Source of the DNA: Nephrocerus scutellatus
Taxonomy: Eukaryota; Arthropoda; Insecta; Diptera; Pipunculidae
DNA length: 64,000 nucleotides
Assembly (NCBI GenBank): GCA_947095585.1
Contig: OX352761.1
Coordinates: forward strand, 96,756,333-96,820,332
Direction of reading: 5' to 3'
The notes under the pieces were generated by a model. The model did no database searches. It worked only from the letters and a program-made list of their open reading frames with translations, and was not told the DNA's origin. Positions 20,801 to 35,300 of the stretch are shown here, piece by piece. The translations under genes and the position numbers were made by a program. Each line of letters starts with the position of its first letter. Positions within the stretch are counted from its first letter, which is position 1.

Positions 20801-23800
20801 GCATTTTGTAGGAGTTCATTTAAGGTATTAGGTCGCTTTCCTGAGACGGTCTGGTGACATCACTTTTTGTCCGAGGGCTCCCATATAATTTTTTTCAAAA
20901 TTAATCAAAAAAACAGAATAAGTTAAAGAAGTTCAAATCAGAATCTGAATTTAGTGAAAATGTATTCAATATATTCAATAGTTTTTAATTTCTACGAGTA
21001 CAAGATATCTGTTCAATGCATCTGAAATCGTATAATGCGTGATAAATTGATTAACTTACTTATACTTGATCAATAAAAGTAAACTGCATTTAACTTAACA
21101 TCACAAATCAGTAGAAAGTGCATCTAAATTGAAATGGTTTCTTTTTTAAACGAATTATTGCCAAACAATGTAAAGTATCGACACTGAATAATTTACGATA
21201 ACTGTTGTTATAACAAATACGTATTATGCATTCATATAATGCACTTGAAGAAACCGCATAAAAATATCATTTTGGCATGCGATGTGCCCGTACTCATTGT
21301 GGCCAATACAAATGCGAACTACATATACAGGAAAATGCACTTCATTATGAGTTTTCCATTTTGATAATTAATCTTGGCTTATAGAAGTTTCACCGATTAA
21401 GCTAAATGAAGAGAGGTTATACCGTTGATTATTAATTATTTTTTTTACCACAGTTAAATATATTGAGTTGATTTAATATCAATGCTTTGAGTCGAGTCAG
21501 GCTGATTATCTGCACTTTTTTAAGGTCAAAAACAAACATTCGTAAATTGTTTACTATATAGTATATACTATTATTGACGGCTTTTTGTATTAGTAAGTGT
21601 GTCTCCAAATTTCCTTATCCCTTTTATTTTAAATTTTCTAAAATGAACCCTTTTTGATGATGAGTGAATCGTTATTTACGATACACTTACGGATGATTTT
21701 TCCATCTCAATTATACGGATATTGATTCATGTACGCCAGAAAAAGTGTAAAAATATTATAACTTTAGATTTTGTCATGCATTTATTGCTTTTTTTGCACC
21801 TGTGTAGTTTTATATCGCCAGCTTTATGTACCAATAAACCTATACGAATGCGGCCATTCACATTCCATCTTCACCACTACCTTTACGAACCTGTAGCTTT
21901 TCACATCCCTTTAACAGTCCCTCTTCGATTGATTTGATTTTATTTCCAGACAAGTCCAAAAGATTCAAATTCTTTAGAGGATGAAATTCTGCGGTGGAGA
22001 AAATTGGATTCAAGCTATCCCCAAGCAAGTTATTGGCTAAGCGTAATTCAGTAAGCGACTCCTTTATTCCCAAAAAGGACTTTTCTGGAATTCTTCGTAT
22101 TAAATTGTTCGATAAGTTTAGTCGTTCGATGGGTAGTTTTAGTGTTCCAAATGCCTGCAAATGAAAAAATAATAAATGTTTGCTAAAAAATTGCTTTTTT
22201 TCTTCTGAATAACAAAGAAGTACTTTTACTTTGTTTTACATAGTAAAAAGAAGTAAAGTAATCATGAACATTTTCTAACTCGGGATTATTGCAGATTTAC
22301 CATGAGTCAGAAAAAGCGAAAATAAAAAAATCTCTGTCTGTCTGTCTGTGTCCACTCTACAATCCAGACGGCTAAACTTATCGGGATGAAAATTCATTTT
22401 TAAGCTTTTTACATAAATTGTGAGGGGTCAGAAAATTTTGACGGAAATCTGACAGCCGGAAGTTACAGTTTACTTAGACAGTTTTACAAGTTTTTGCAAA
22501 TAACTCAAAAAGGTTAGCACTTAATGTTAATTGCAAAAGAAATTTAAAAAAAAGAAAATAAAAATAAAAAATTTGAAAAAAAAAATTCAATATACATTTA
22601 CTGAAGATTCCGGTCCCGGCCGTAAAATAAAGTCGTGTTGTGCCCACACCTCAATTTTTTCTATAAAATATTATAATTATTTACTTCTTAACTGCGGTAA
22701 ACTGAATTAATTGATTTTTGAAACTAATACAAACCTCAGATACATATCGAATTTATCAACAATGACCTTTGGCCCAAGGAAAAGGACACGATTTGGAACT
22801 TGGAACATTCCGTAAATACCATCTAGAGGTTCTTGGTCTTAGTGAGGTGAGATGGCCTGGAGTAGGGGAAAAACGAACATCTACCGGCGAGTTTCTAATT
22901 TTTTCGGGTAAGCCTGCAGGAGAACACCATGCGAATGGAGTGGGATTTCTACTCTCTAAAGCCGCGAAAAGATCACAGGACTGTCAAGCAATATCCGATA
23001 GAATTATTATTGCAAGATTTAAATCTACAGGTCGAGTTTATTCAAGTTCACGCACCAACGAAATAAGCCACCTCTCAAGAAAAAGACACGTTTTACTTGC
23101 GTCGAAATAATTGATTAGATCAACTACGAAAGAGTGACATCGTTATTTTGATGTGTGACCTTAACGCAAAGGTAGGCAGCGACAAAAGTGATTGGGAAAT
23201 CACGGCCTTGGTTCTATGAATGACAACGGTGATAGGTTTGCTGATCTATGTTCAACATAGATCTGATCTGATTGCAACATAATCATTGGAGGCACAATTG
23301 TTCCCCACAAAAACATCCACAAAGCCACCTGGACCTCTCCTCATCACACGTATAACAACCAGATTGATCACATCGCTATAAGCCGCAAGTGGCGATCATC
23401 GTTGCTGGACGTTAGAAGAGCAGCCGACATCTACAGCGACCACCACCTTGAGGTTGTCAGTGTGCGATTGAAGCTCGTGGTCCACTCAACCACACGAAGT
23501 CAAAAAACGAGAAAACCATCTGTAGCGGCACTGAAAGACCCAGATGTGAAACTGTAATATGTATCCCGCATAAAACAGTCTCTCTGTGAGATACAGCCCA
23601 AAACCCTAGAGTCTAAATGGGAGAAAACAGTAAATGCGTATACGGAAGCAGCCTCAACCATTTTAGGCTATCCCGACAAAACTAGAAAAGAATGGATATC
23701 AGATAGCACATGGAACACCATATGAACACCGTGAACGCCAATCCATAAAAGTAGAGTTAAACGCGGCCCCAGGTGCCGTGCGAAGCGCATTAGCGCGGAA

Positions 23801-26800
23801 GTATGGGGATCTGTACCGGCAAGTTGGCTGTTCAGCTAGGAACGACAAACAAGCATGGCTAAGCGACATCGCAACACAAGCACAGCAAGCCGCTGATTGT
23901 CTACCAATTCGATCGTAAGCTCGCCAACAAGAAACACCACATCAACTACCCTGTTAAGGAAATGGACGGCTCTTTGATCCTTAGGCGGAACAACAATTAA
24001 CCCGCTGGACTGAACATTTTAAGAATGTTTTAAATTGTACTTCGCCAAGCACGTCCGTCAACCCCCATTTGCACGCTACAATAGGCTACTTAACATCAGC
24101 GTCGCTACTCCTTTGTTGGATGAGATAAGGACAATAATTCGTTCACTGCAATCAGGTAAAGCAGCAGGCAATGACAACATCTACGCAGAACTCCTTCAAG
24201 CCGACGTCGAGTTAACTACGCGAACATTGCATGCGATATATATCAAGGTATCTGGGAATCTGAAACCATTCCATCGTCGTTAAAAGACGGCTTAATAGTC
24301 AAACTCCCCAAGAAAGGTGATTTGAGCAATTGCGAAAACTGGAGAGGAATTACCCTGCTAAACACCATAAACAAAGTGATCTCCTCTATAATAGCTAGGC
24401 GCTTACGGAATGTGTTAGAGCCAATTTTGAGAAATGAACAAGCACGATTTCGCCAAAACCGTTCTTGTAATGATCAAATTAACACCCTGCGTATAATCTT
24501 TGAACAGTCAGTTGAGTATCGCTCTCCTCTGTATATGGTTTTTGTATATTTTAACGCGCTTTTGATAGCGTGGGCCGAAACACGATGTGGCAGATTTTGT
24601 CTAGCTATGGTGTTCCGGAAAAACTCATTAACATCATTAAGGAGCTGTACCGCGACTCAACATGCCGCGTCATTCATAACGGTCATCTTGGCTCACCATT
24701 CAACATCTACTCGGGACTCAAGCAAGGTTGCACCCTCTCACCATTGCCTTTCACAATTGTTATCGGCTGGATGATGAAAATACTAACCCGTACTCCATAG
24801 GGTTTGCCATGTAATGTTTTTCACCGCCTAGAAGACCTGGACTATGGCGATGATATCTGTCTCCTATCACAATCGCTAGATGACATGGAGCGAAAATTAA
24901 ACTCACTAGAAGTGGGTTTAAAAATTAACGTCTCAAAAACAAAACTACTTCGCGTTAACGCTAGTGGAACATGTGATCTCTCGATTGACGGACATCAGAT
25001 AGAGGAAGTCGATAAGTTTTGTTATTTGGCCAGCTGGATGTCAAAAAATGGTGGTGCTGATTCGGATGTGTGCTCTCGTGTAAACAAGGCCCGACACTCC
25101 TATAGTATGCTAAATAATATCTGGAACTCCTCGAAAATCTCCCGGAATCTGAAGCTAACGATCTTCAGATCTCTCAGTACTATTGTATGGCTGCGAAACA
25201 TGGAAAGTCACAGAGTCAATTGCGAGGCGCCTCCAAGTCTTCGTCAACAAGTGCTTAAGGAGGATACTGAGAATAAGGTGGCCGGACATTATCACCAATC
25301 AAGACTTGTGGAGAGTAACGCTGCAGGAAGCAACCACGATCACCATCAGACGACGAAAATGGAGCCACACTTTGAGAAAGCCAGCGGACGATATTACGAA
25401 GCTAGCGCTCGACTGGAATCCGCAAGAAAGCCGCCGAGTTGGCCGTCTTAGCAAGACATGGAAAAGAGCAATAGAAGAGGAAGCAAGATCCCAGGGGACC
25501 GAGTGGCGTCCCTTGAAACCTCATGCGTTAAATCGAGTTCGTTGGCAGGCGTTTGTAGAAGCCATATGGTCCCCCGCGGAGTAAAGGAAAGAAAGAAGAC
25601 TTCTTAACTAAGTGGAAGAATCGAACATCGCTGCTTACCGTGGCGTATACGTAATAAATATTAATAAGCCGTTACTGTAGATGTAAGAAGTCAACTAAAA
25701 TAAAGTTTTTTTTTAATAGTTATCATTATATTTATTTTTATTTTGTTAACTTAGCCGTTTGGGTATTACTGCTGTGTTCTCAGATTTTTAACATAAAAAA
25801 CACTTGTGTGTGAAGCATAATAATCGTACACAAAACCTTCTATGTTGATTAAAAGTCGGTGACTATCGTATAAATCAGTTTATAAATAAATTTGTATTAC
25901 CACTGTTTCACACAATTTTAAACATTTGGCAACTCGTGGTAATAAAATTGAGCAGAGCTTGAATTACTCGAACAGCCTAGTAATGAGGTATGAACTAGTT
26001 CTTGCAGTTCATGTCATGCATTACTTTTCTATTCACGTAGTTCTTAGTTTTGCGTTTTTAAGGTCAAGCTTGCATACGTTTACATATGTTATGTACATAC
26101 TCGTATATACTAAAAATAAGACTTGTCTCTAAGAGATGAATTTTTCATCGCCAGTCAGCCATAGAACATGTCATTTAATATCTTGCATAACATCAGGAAA
26201 GTTTAAGAAGTGGTTATTAGTGGTGTCAATTTTGAACGTGTGCGAAGAAGAACAGATCATACCACAGAGCCAATTCTGGTTAAAAAAAACCATTCGATCA
26301 TTAACGCTTCGACAATTGATATCAAATGTCAGCTGGCATCGGAATGATAATTCGCGTGTGGGATAGATTTAAAAAGATATTCCTCATAAACGGTTACGCG
26401 CTTACAGAGGATTCCCCAGATGAAGAAGATGAAGACGAATTCTTTGAATCAGTCGAACGGGAACTCCATGCCTGTTCTCAGTATGATGTAAAAATCATTC
26501 TGGGGGGTATGAATGCTAAAATAGGTAGGGAGCCAGTATTCAGGCAGTACATTGGCACCCATAGCTTACATGAGAACACTAATGAAAATGGACAACGAGT
26601 CATAGAGATGGCAGCAAGCAATAATTTGTTCGTTGCGAGTATAATGCAACAATTTCATAGAACGCAGGCACGCGAAGACGAATAAAAAGAGCTCAGAAGA
26701 TATGAAAAAAAAACGTTTACCGGCGAAAGAAAGAAGCCTGTGAGAAGAATCTCTTCCGTGAACTAGAACAGTACAGAGAGTGAGGACCGCACCGAACGCG

Positions 26801-29296
26801 GAAATTCTACCAAAGAGTCCGCGGTATGACGCAATATGCAACGCGTTTCACATACTGCAAAGACAAAGAAGTTTATCTGAACGCCGATCTCAAAAGCATC
26901 TTACAGCGATGGGAAGAGCACTTTCATGAGTTGCTTAATGGCCAGCTAACTGAGGTATTTCAGTCTCCACCAATGACCGAAGACCACCAAGCATAGCCGA
27001 AGTTAGCCGATCGATAATTCGGCTAAAAATAATAAGGCCCCGCAATCAGATGGTATTCCAGCGGAGTTGATTAAAACAGGAGCTCCTGTGCCCCATAAAT
27101 AAGAAAGGAGACATCACAACATGCAGCAATTATCGTGGTATAACGTTGTTGAGTACAGCATTAAAGTTGTTCTTCTCTATCCTTTAATACAGAATAGCCA
27201 GCCCCGGTAGCTTAAGTCATTTTTGGTCCATACCAGTGTGACTTCACCCCGGGCAAATCAACAACTGATCAGATTTCCACCATTAGGCAGGTAATGGAAA
27301 AATTTCTCGAGTTTCAAAACTCACTACACCATCTTTTTATAGATCGCCTATGATAGCATAGCCAGAGTAGAACTTTATAAAGCCATCAGAGAATTCGGCA
27401 ATGTTATAAGCTAAGTAAAAATATCTGGATCACTATCAAGCCCATTCAACATCTATAACGGGCTCCGACAAGAGGATGGACTGGCCTTCGTCCTCTTCAG
27501 CCTTGCGTTGAAGAAAGTGATCCGAAACTCTGACATAACGGTGAGAGAAACAATCCTCTAAAAGTCCATTTAGATACTGGCTTATACCGATCACATTGAC
27601 AACGTTGATACAAACCCAAGAGCTGTACAGGAACCTTACGACCAGATCGAGCGGACAGCACGAAATTTGGGTCAGCACATAAATGAGAGCAAAACAAAGT
27701 ACATGTTGGCCACGTCTGCGAACAGAAGACCCAAAATTGATTCCTTAATTAAAACAGTGGAGAGCGAATTTGAAGTAGTGCAATTCTCTAACTATCTCGG
27801 GTCAACTGTAGTAGCTGATAATAGCGTGAAACCAAAAGTAAGTGCACGGTTGCTTAAAGCCAACAAAGCATACATAAGTCTGTCAAGACTCTTCAAATTT
27901 AGAAATTTAACCATAAATTCCAGGCTGCTGGTGTATAAGACAATGGTCATACCAGTACTTACATATGGATGCTTAGCTAAAAGCATTCTGACATCTTAGC
28001 CGCGTTCGAGAGAAAAGTCGATGTTCCCCCTAATCGCCTCATAGGCCTCATTCTTAGGAGAATTTGATGATTGATTTGTCCTTAATCAATATAATCAATG
28101 AAGCTATTTTTTGACAATTTGGAACTAATTTTGGATTCTTTTTTCATGCTTTCTTCATTGAGATCATTCACCATCTCTTTCCGTTGTTTACCGCTTCCAA
28201 AAGGCCATGATGTGACATTGTGCAGTCCGTCCCTAATACGGCATCATATCCCCTGTTTACTTCTCACTTTCCACAATAATTTCGTATATTTCCGTAGGTA
28301 AAAGAAAAGTTATTTGCCAAGCCCAAAAAACAAAAAAAAAAAACCAAAAAAAAAAAACGAAAGAAGCACTTGACCGACATTCTTAAAGATCGTTGTCCTC
28401 AATTTTTTCTTAACGTACGAGTACATATGGGAATCCGACTCGTTTGCTTTCGAAAAAATGATTACATTTATGAATTTTTAATGAACGTGTTTCAGTGGGA
28501 AATTCTTTGTTTATTCCTCCCACTAGAAAGTCGTTGCAAAGCTGGAACAAGAATAAGGTTTTTTTTTGCATATTTCAACCTGATTAGTCAGATGCTTTTT
28601 TCTTTTTATTGTCACATCTGTGGATGTAGTACGTAATTTTCTTAGTAGGTTTTGTGATTTCGTGAAAGTGTATCGCATTCTTTGAGCTGCTAAGCCGACA
28701 ATTTTTAAAACAATTACGCACACGCACTTAAATGTGTTGTGTAGATATCTAATTATATCTAGTAATACGATTGAGGGCGCTTGCACGAAGATAAGCTTAA
28801 ATTTTACTGACTTGCTTACACGTCACACACAAACATTGACGCTCAAATGGGCTTTATCTTGGTGAACGAAACGAACGAAAATTGTTAATTAGTCATGCCT
28901 GATGGGCCTTAATAAAAAATAAACTTGGTGAGATCTTCATCGTCATTATTGCTGTCTTATGTATAATATAGGCTTGAAGAAGCATAATTTCTGTTTCGTG
29001 ACTCTTTTGCTTTTAGATTTTCTTTCTACACTTGGATGAAGTGAAAGCGAATTCTTGAATTATGAATCTGTGACATGTGGTGTGGTGTAGGAAAGTACGT
29101 TAGTACCTACATTCGGAAAGAGTTTCATTTTTATTTTCATCTCATATCTTTGAGTAACGAAGGCTCGTAAAAATTGCTATGACTCTGAGGCATAAAGTTT
29201 TGTTTTTACTGGTTTCTTGCGTTAACAGTTTTTTATAAAATATTTAATCATATTGTTGATCCTAATATTAAAAGTGAAACTTTGTCAGTTTGTCTG

Positions 29297-29328
<32 letters not shown>

Positions 29329-32300
29329 GGATGGATGGATGACTCCTGAATGACTTACGTCACGGCAATAAGTTGGGCTAAGCCCTTTATTAAATTCAAA
29401 ATAAAATAAAAATCGAAAGAATGTGATTTACAATATATCACATTCATCACGTTTGTAGCCGGTTTCAATTTATTTTCTCAGAATTCTAAAAATAATTTAA
29501 AAAATACTGATAAACAATTTTTTTTTTTTTTTTTTTTTTTTTATATATTAAGAAACAACTTATGAATACTTTAGCCATCATCCTTCAAGAAGTTGTTAAT
29601 GGCTAATTATAACGCCTGCAGAATATAAGATTCTGGAAACACGTGTTCGACCAATTGATTCCACATCGAAGAGACTCTCGGAAAAAAGGAGGATTTAAAG
29701 TGTTGGGTTCTACATGAAAAAAGATTTAGGGCAAATCTATGTTGATTGCACCTTAAACGAGTGTTTACGTTACTGAGAAAAGGCCCAGGAACTAGAGAAC
29801 GGGTTTCTAAAGAACATTTACCGTTGTAAAATTTATAGAAAACAGATATAGCTCCTACATTTCGTCTGTGCTCCAAAGTATCAAGAGACAAAGTAATGGT
29901 TACATCGTTTATCAAACGGATAACTCTATTCTGAACACCATCAAGATGAACCAAATGCGATCTTGGAGCACCACCCCACACATATGAATTAAATTCTAAA
30001 ATTGGTCTAACATAAGATTTATATAATCTTAACACTTCAGAAGGAGTGAAGCAGAAGTTACAACGTCTTATGAAGCCTAAACATTGGCTAGCTCTTTTAG
30101 AAATTTCATAAATATGTTCTTTCTTTCTGTATGTCTGTTGACGCATAACTCGAAGACCGCTCAGCCAATATAGCTGAAACTTTGTGATGTGGTGGGGACG
30201 ATTGGGCTTGTAGGGTAATGGTGTTGAGGGGGTTGACGTGGTCGGTGGCTTGACTCGAAGACCGTGCATTTTTTTTATATATAAACTTATTGCCAATGGA
30301 CAACTCACTGAATGACTTGGGCCACGGCAATAAGGGGGCTATACCCTTATTATAAAAATTTAAAAATTAAAATTAAAATAAACATAATAATAATAATAGT
30401 GCTGATATATGTGGGGGGGTATCTCAAGGTGGGTCTTGATGGGTCTTGTGGTTGGGGGAGGGTAGTGTTGGTGGGGACAGCTGGGTATTTCATCAAGTTA
30501 ATAATGATAATAATTAATAATTTTGTCTACTCTTAGTAGATACAAATTTCTGTATCCTATATGTAGCTAAAGTGACGTAGAAGCTTTGATGATTTCCGTT
30601 AAACAAAAAGAACTGATCTGAGTTATTATTTTGGATGTTGAACATCATCCGATTCCAAAATTTGCCAAACTCTCACTCTGTAGCAACTCATTTGGCATAT
30701 ATTGTCTAATGTCAGCCATGGTTTCAGTTCTTCAGTCAACTAAATTTTGGAAGGACTATGTTGCGTAAGGCTTGCTTTGTCTTGCAACGAAAACGTTCAC
30801 TTTAATTTCGCGATGTAAATGTTTAATTAGACAATATGACAATAGGCACTTCCGAATATCAATGTAAATTTTTTCTTATTTTTCTGAAATAGTTCTTTAC
30901 AAATATTACACGATCTCTAAGGTATGAACGGGAAATTTTGTTTGTAACGGTAAATGTTTTGCAAGACCAAATATGGGAGGTTCTGCTTAGAAGAAACACA
31001 AGCTTACAGAGCTCTCACAATGGAAAAACTCAAGCCTTAAGACTTATGTCTTGAAACTTAAACCTAAGAATAGCTCGCACATAAAGTTTTAAATTGTGAC
31101 AAAGTTGTTATCATATTAAAGTTTGTTTACTAAAATTCTGACATTTTATACATTCTTAACAATAAATAAATAATAACATATCAATGTGGTCCAAAGCATA
31201 GCTTCTCACGACCATTCGAGCTGTGCGTGTTATGTTTTGGCACACAAATGGAAGGGACCGGACCTACAATTTAATGCCGTGTCCGAAGCTGATTGGGAAG
31301 CTTTCCTTGACAATTATTACTCTCGGACATTTGTTAGATATTAGCAAGAGGTGGGACCGTGAAAAATAGTTTTGGTGTTTCTGAGAATGGAACCTCGAAC
31401 ACCCTGCTCAGAAGTTCAACGCACTAACCACTAAAACCACAGCGCACACAAATATTCAATTTTAAAATGTTGCCAACGTCATTCTGAGAAGTTTAAAGAT
31501 TTCTACCAAATAACGAGCAAAAATATTTTTTCTTTAAAACCAAAATCCATAGTCTTGTAAGTTTGAAGCTAAAGTTTTCGATTGCCACAGCACTGTTAGT
31601 ATTTCCTAAACAAACGATAATCAAAAATATACATTCCGCGAAACATAATTGTAGGCAGCCAGTATATTTTCGTAATTTTGAGATTTTACGAGAATTATTT
31701 TATTGAAATGGTAGATAATTTTAAATGCGCCTGTTTTATAGTTTTTGTGATGTTTTTTTAAAAAAAATATACAAGTTATTTGTGATGAAAATATGGAAAA
31801 AGTTAAATAAAACATCAAAGTTTAATATTTTAAAAGCTCGTTTTGTTAATTATTTTAAAAAATTCTATTAGTCGTAGAGGTACATTTTAAAGTAATTTTT
31901 GTAGCTTCCTTAATTCTTCTAAGCTATCGAACTGCACTCTAGACAAGGTGAAAGAGAACCACAGTCTAAACTCTAAAACCTCAACTCGAACTACGGTTTA
32001 ACTTTTCTAGACATATGAGTTGAAGCGTGGTCCTGGTCGTGCTGAGAAATGCATTCAAGTCAATAATAATTACAGCAATACCTCGATTAGTCCGGATTTA
32101 CTATTGTCAGGTTTTAAAAATCCACACATAAAAATTTTTATTTTTGAAATTTTTCGATTTTTTGCATATTTTTGCATGTGGTTTAGTTTACAACAAAAAA
32201 AAGTTTACAGAGCGGGCTTGAGGGTGCCTTGGGTAGGTTTTAAGGGTATTTTGTGGGGGTTTAAAGAGAGTCTTGAGGGGTATTTTTAGGGGGTTCTAAG

Positions 32301-35300
32301 TGGGAACTTAAGAGGATTTTGATTGGGTTTTAAGGGAGTCTTTAAGTGGACTTGAGGGGGTTTTTAAGGGGGTTTGAAAGGTTCTTTAGTGTGTTCTGGA
32401 GGGCGCCGTAAGAGGGTTTAGATGTGGTCTTTGTCTTGAGGGGGTTTTGACGCAGGTTTTTGGTGGGGTCTTTAGGGGTTTCTAAGGGGGCATTTAGGTG
32501 ATCTTGTTGGGGGAGGGGTCCTTGAGGCGATTTTGATATAGGGTCCTGAGTGGAGTCTTGCAGGCCTCCTAAGAGTGTTTAAAGGGGGTCTTTAGAGGGT
32601 CTTTAGGTGTTCATGTTATGTTCTTTTTTAACTTCACGAAGAAGGTGGACGAGTCATCAGTTAGAAAAATTATAAAAAAAGTTCAACACAAATCGGAAGG
32701 TATGGCTACGGCTTCTTACTAATCAAAATTAGTGTGCAAAACCAGAAGCACGCGAATGGTTAATATGGAGTGACTAAAACTAAGTCTTTACAATGAATTG
32801 AAGAGTCCTGATGGTGATGCTGTTGATACAGAAGAAAATGAAGGTGATTAAACTAGTGACAATTGCATGGCAAGTTGTGGTTGGTTTTTTCGTTTTAAAC
32901 AACGAACTGGTATCCACAATGTTTGCACTGTTGGCGAATCTGTTAGCGCAGATAAAAAAATTTTCAACATTGATGAAACGGGATTATTTTGGAAAAAGTT
33001 CCTCCCTGGTTATAAAATTTCAAAAGACCTTCTCACACTGTTATTAGGTGGAAATGCAGTAGGGGATTTCTAATTAAAACTTAAAAATTTAATATACATT
33101 TACTGAAGATTCCGGTCTTCAGAAAGTCGTTCTTGTGGCCACACCTCCATGCTTTTTAAAGTTTTCGGGGGTTTTCATACTAGTACTACACCACTCCTGA
33201 TTTTCTTCGAATATCTTTCTTTTATTAAAGATTTTATTTTGCCAATTTCCTCAAAAACGCAGACCCTTTATTAGTTTAATCTAGTTTTTAAAAAAAATAT
33301 TAAAGCACAAAATGTTTAGCAATTAATAAAAAAATTAAAACTAAAAATTTACTTTGCCTACAATTGAGTGACGCGTGTATTTATATCACTTAACGTTTAT
33401 CAAACGCATTAATAGTATATTACAGAACGAGCAAGGAAAGTGGAGTTTATCGTGCGAGGTCGAAGCTTGAGGAACGAGGCGGTAACCGAGTTCGGCAATC
33501 TAACGAGCACGATGAGCACTTTTCTGCAAGTCGTGTACGCTATTTTTCACGCGTCCAAACCGGTTTTTTTGCTAAATCGAGAAAGAAGCAGAAATGTGAG
33601 AATGTGTGTTCGCTGTGAATGCAGTAAATAACAAAGACATGAATTTTTCACGCGTCCAAACCGGTTTTTCTGCTAAATCGAGAGAGAAGCAGAAATCACA
33701 AACGACAAACAAAAGAGAATTCTTGCTCATGCGCAATGTGTTCGCTGAGATTATAGTAAATAACAAAAGACATTTATATCATAACATAACTAGTGTTGTT
33801 ATGGGCTACTTTCGAGGCTAGTTTATAGCGTACGAAACAGTCACTTTCGTCTATGGGCGTGTGAAAAGATATTACCTAGCATTTATGAATAGTTCCTCGT
33901 TCATTCAAATTCATGTAAAATCGCAAAAGTTAAGAAAAATACCCCGAAAATTACCACCTGTTCTAGGCAGTGTCGTAGTGTAGGTACCTATATGTATTTT
34001 TTTTTTAATTTGCGTACGCGAAAAGGGGTTTGCACCCTTGTTATGTTTGGCACAGCGTGGTCGTTAGAGAAAAGGAGAAGAAAAGAGAAGTTGTCTAACG
34101 GCTGAAGAACGAATCACTGAACTTAACTGTACGTCCGAAAATGGGCTGAAGGGTAAACTGATGAGCATTTAGAGCGCAACGAGTATTGAGGTTGCATTCA
34201 AGGAGAGGTGGCATGCAACTGGCTATTTGTCTTGAGCACTGCTGGTGGAAGAAGCTATAAAAGAGTACCAAGCAGGAGACGTTCCTGCGGTGTTCAAGCG
34301 AGTCAATTGATTTCGCAATATTTTCGTCACCGATAAGTTTTATCGCACGGTTTTGTATTCTATCTAGCTGATGCAAGGTGGTTATAGGCGCACCAGACAA
34401 AATATGACAATTGTACTCCAGCTTAGGGCTAATAAAAGCCTTGTAGATAGTAGCCAGATCAGAGGGAATGAAATATTTCTTGCACCGGGTTAGAAAACCT
34501 AAACATTTCGCATTTAAAATTTTTGTAAATTATTATTAGCCTAGTTTATCATGAACTATATTGGTCAAAGTGTTCGTAACCTTTGGTACCTAATCAAGCA
34601 AACTGCAAGGTAGGAAACAATTAGGTAATTAAGGAAAAGAATACAGTTGAAGTTATTTAATTAGATAATAATAAAGCATATTCAATACTATAGCATATTT
34701 AAATATCGAATCTAAGCGCGGTATTAATTTTTATCCACTTGACAGTATTGCAAGTGTGTATTTCAATTTAAATTTTCTCGCATAATTACCGCTAGTTCGG
34801 TTGCCATAGGTAAGTAAATTATTTATTTCCTTGCCAATTGATAGACCAACAAAATTATTATGTATTACCTTAATATGGGTGCGTTACAGTGAGTTAAAAA
34901 AACAGCTACATTGAAATACGAGTAAATCAATGAGTTTCTGTGTATCCTAACCTTGTAATAAAGTAGACGTTTTTTGTTTGGTAAATAGACACAAACGACG
35001 TAAACAAGATCAATATCTTTTACTCACTAAAACCAGCTTTTGAACAGACATTAACGCAAATAGCTTTTGTTTCATAATTACACTTAATCTACGTATCTAT
35101 ATGTATATGAAGCATTGTTATATTATTCTCCTGTGACGCGAGAGTGCATCGCATTGCGCCAGCCGTTGAGGCATGTATTATGCGCCTCATACGATTCCCG
35201 ATCGTTCGCAATAACAGTTGTTATTCTTTACTGTCAATACTTATAGGAGTATATAAGCAAGCATTTTGTATGGTCTATAAGAATATAAGAATAACTCAAG

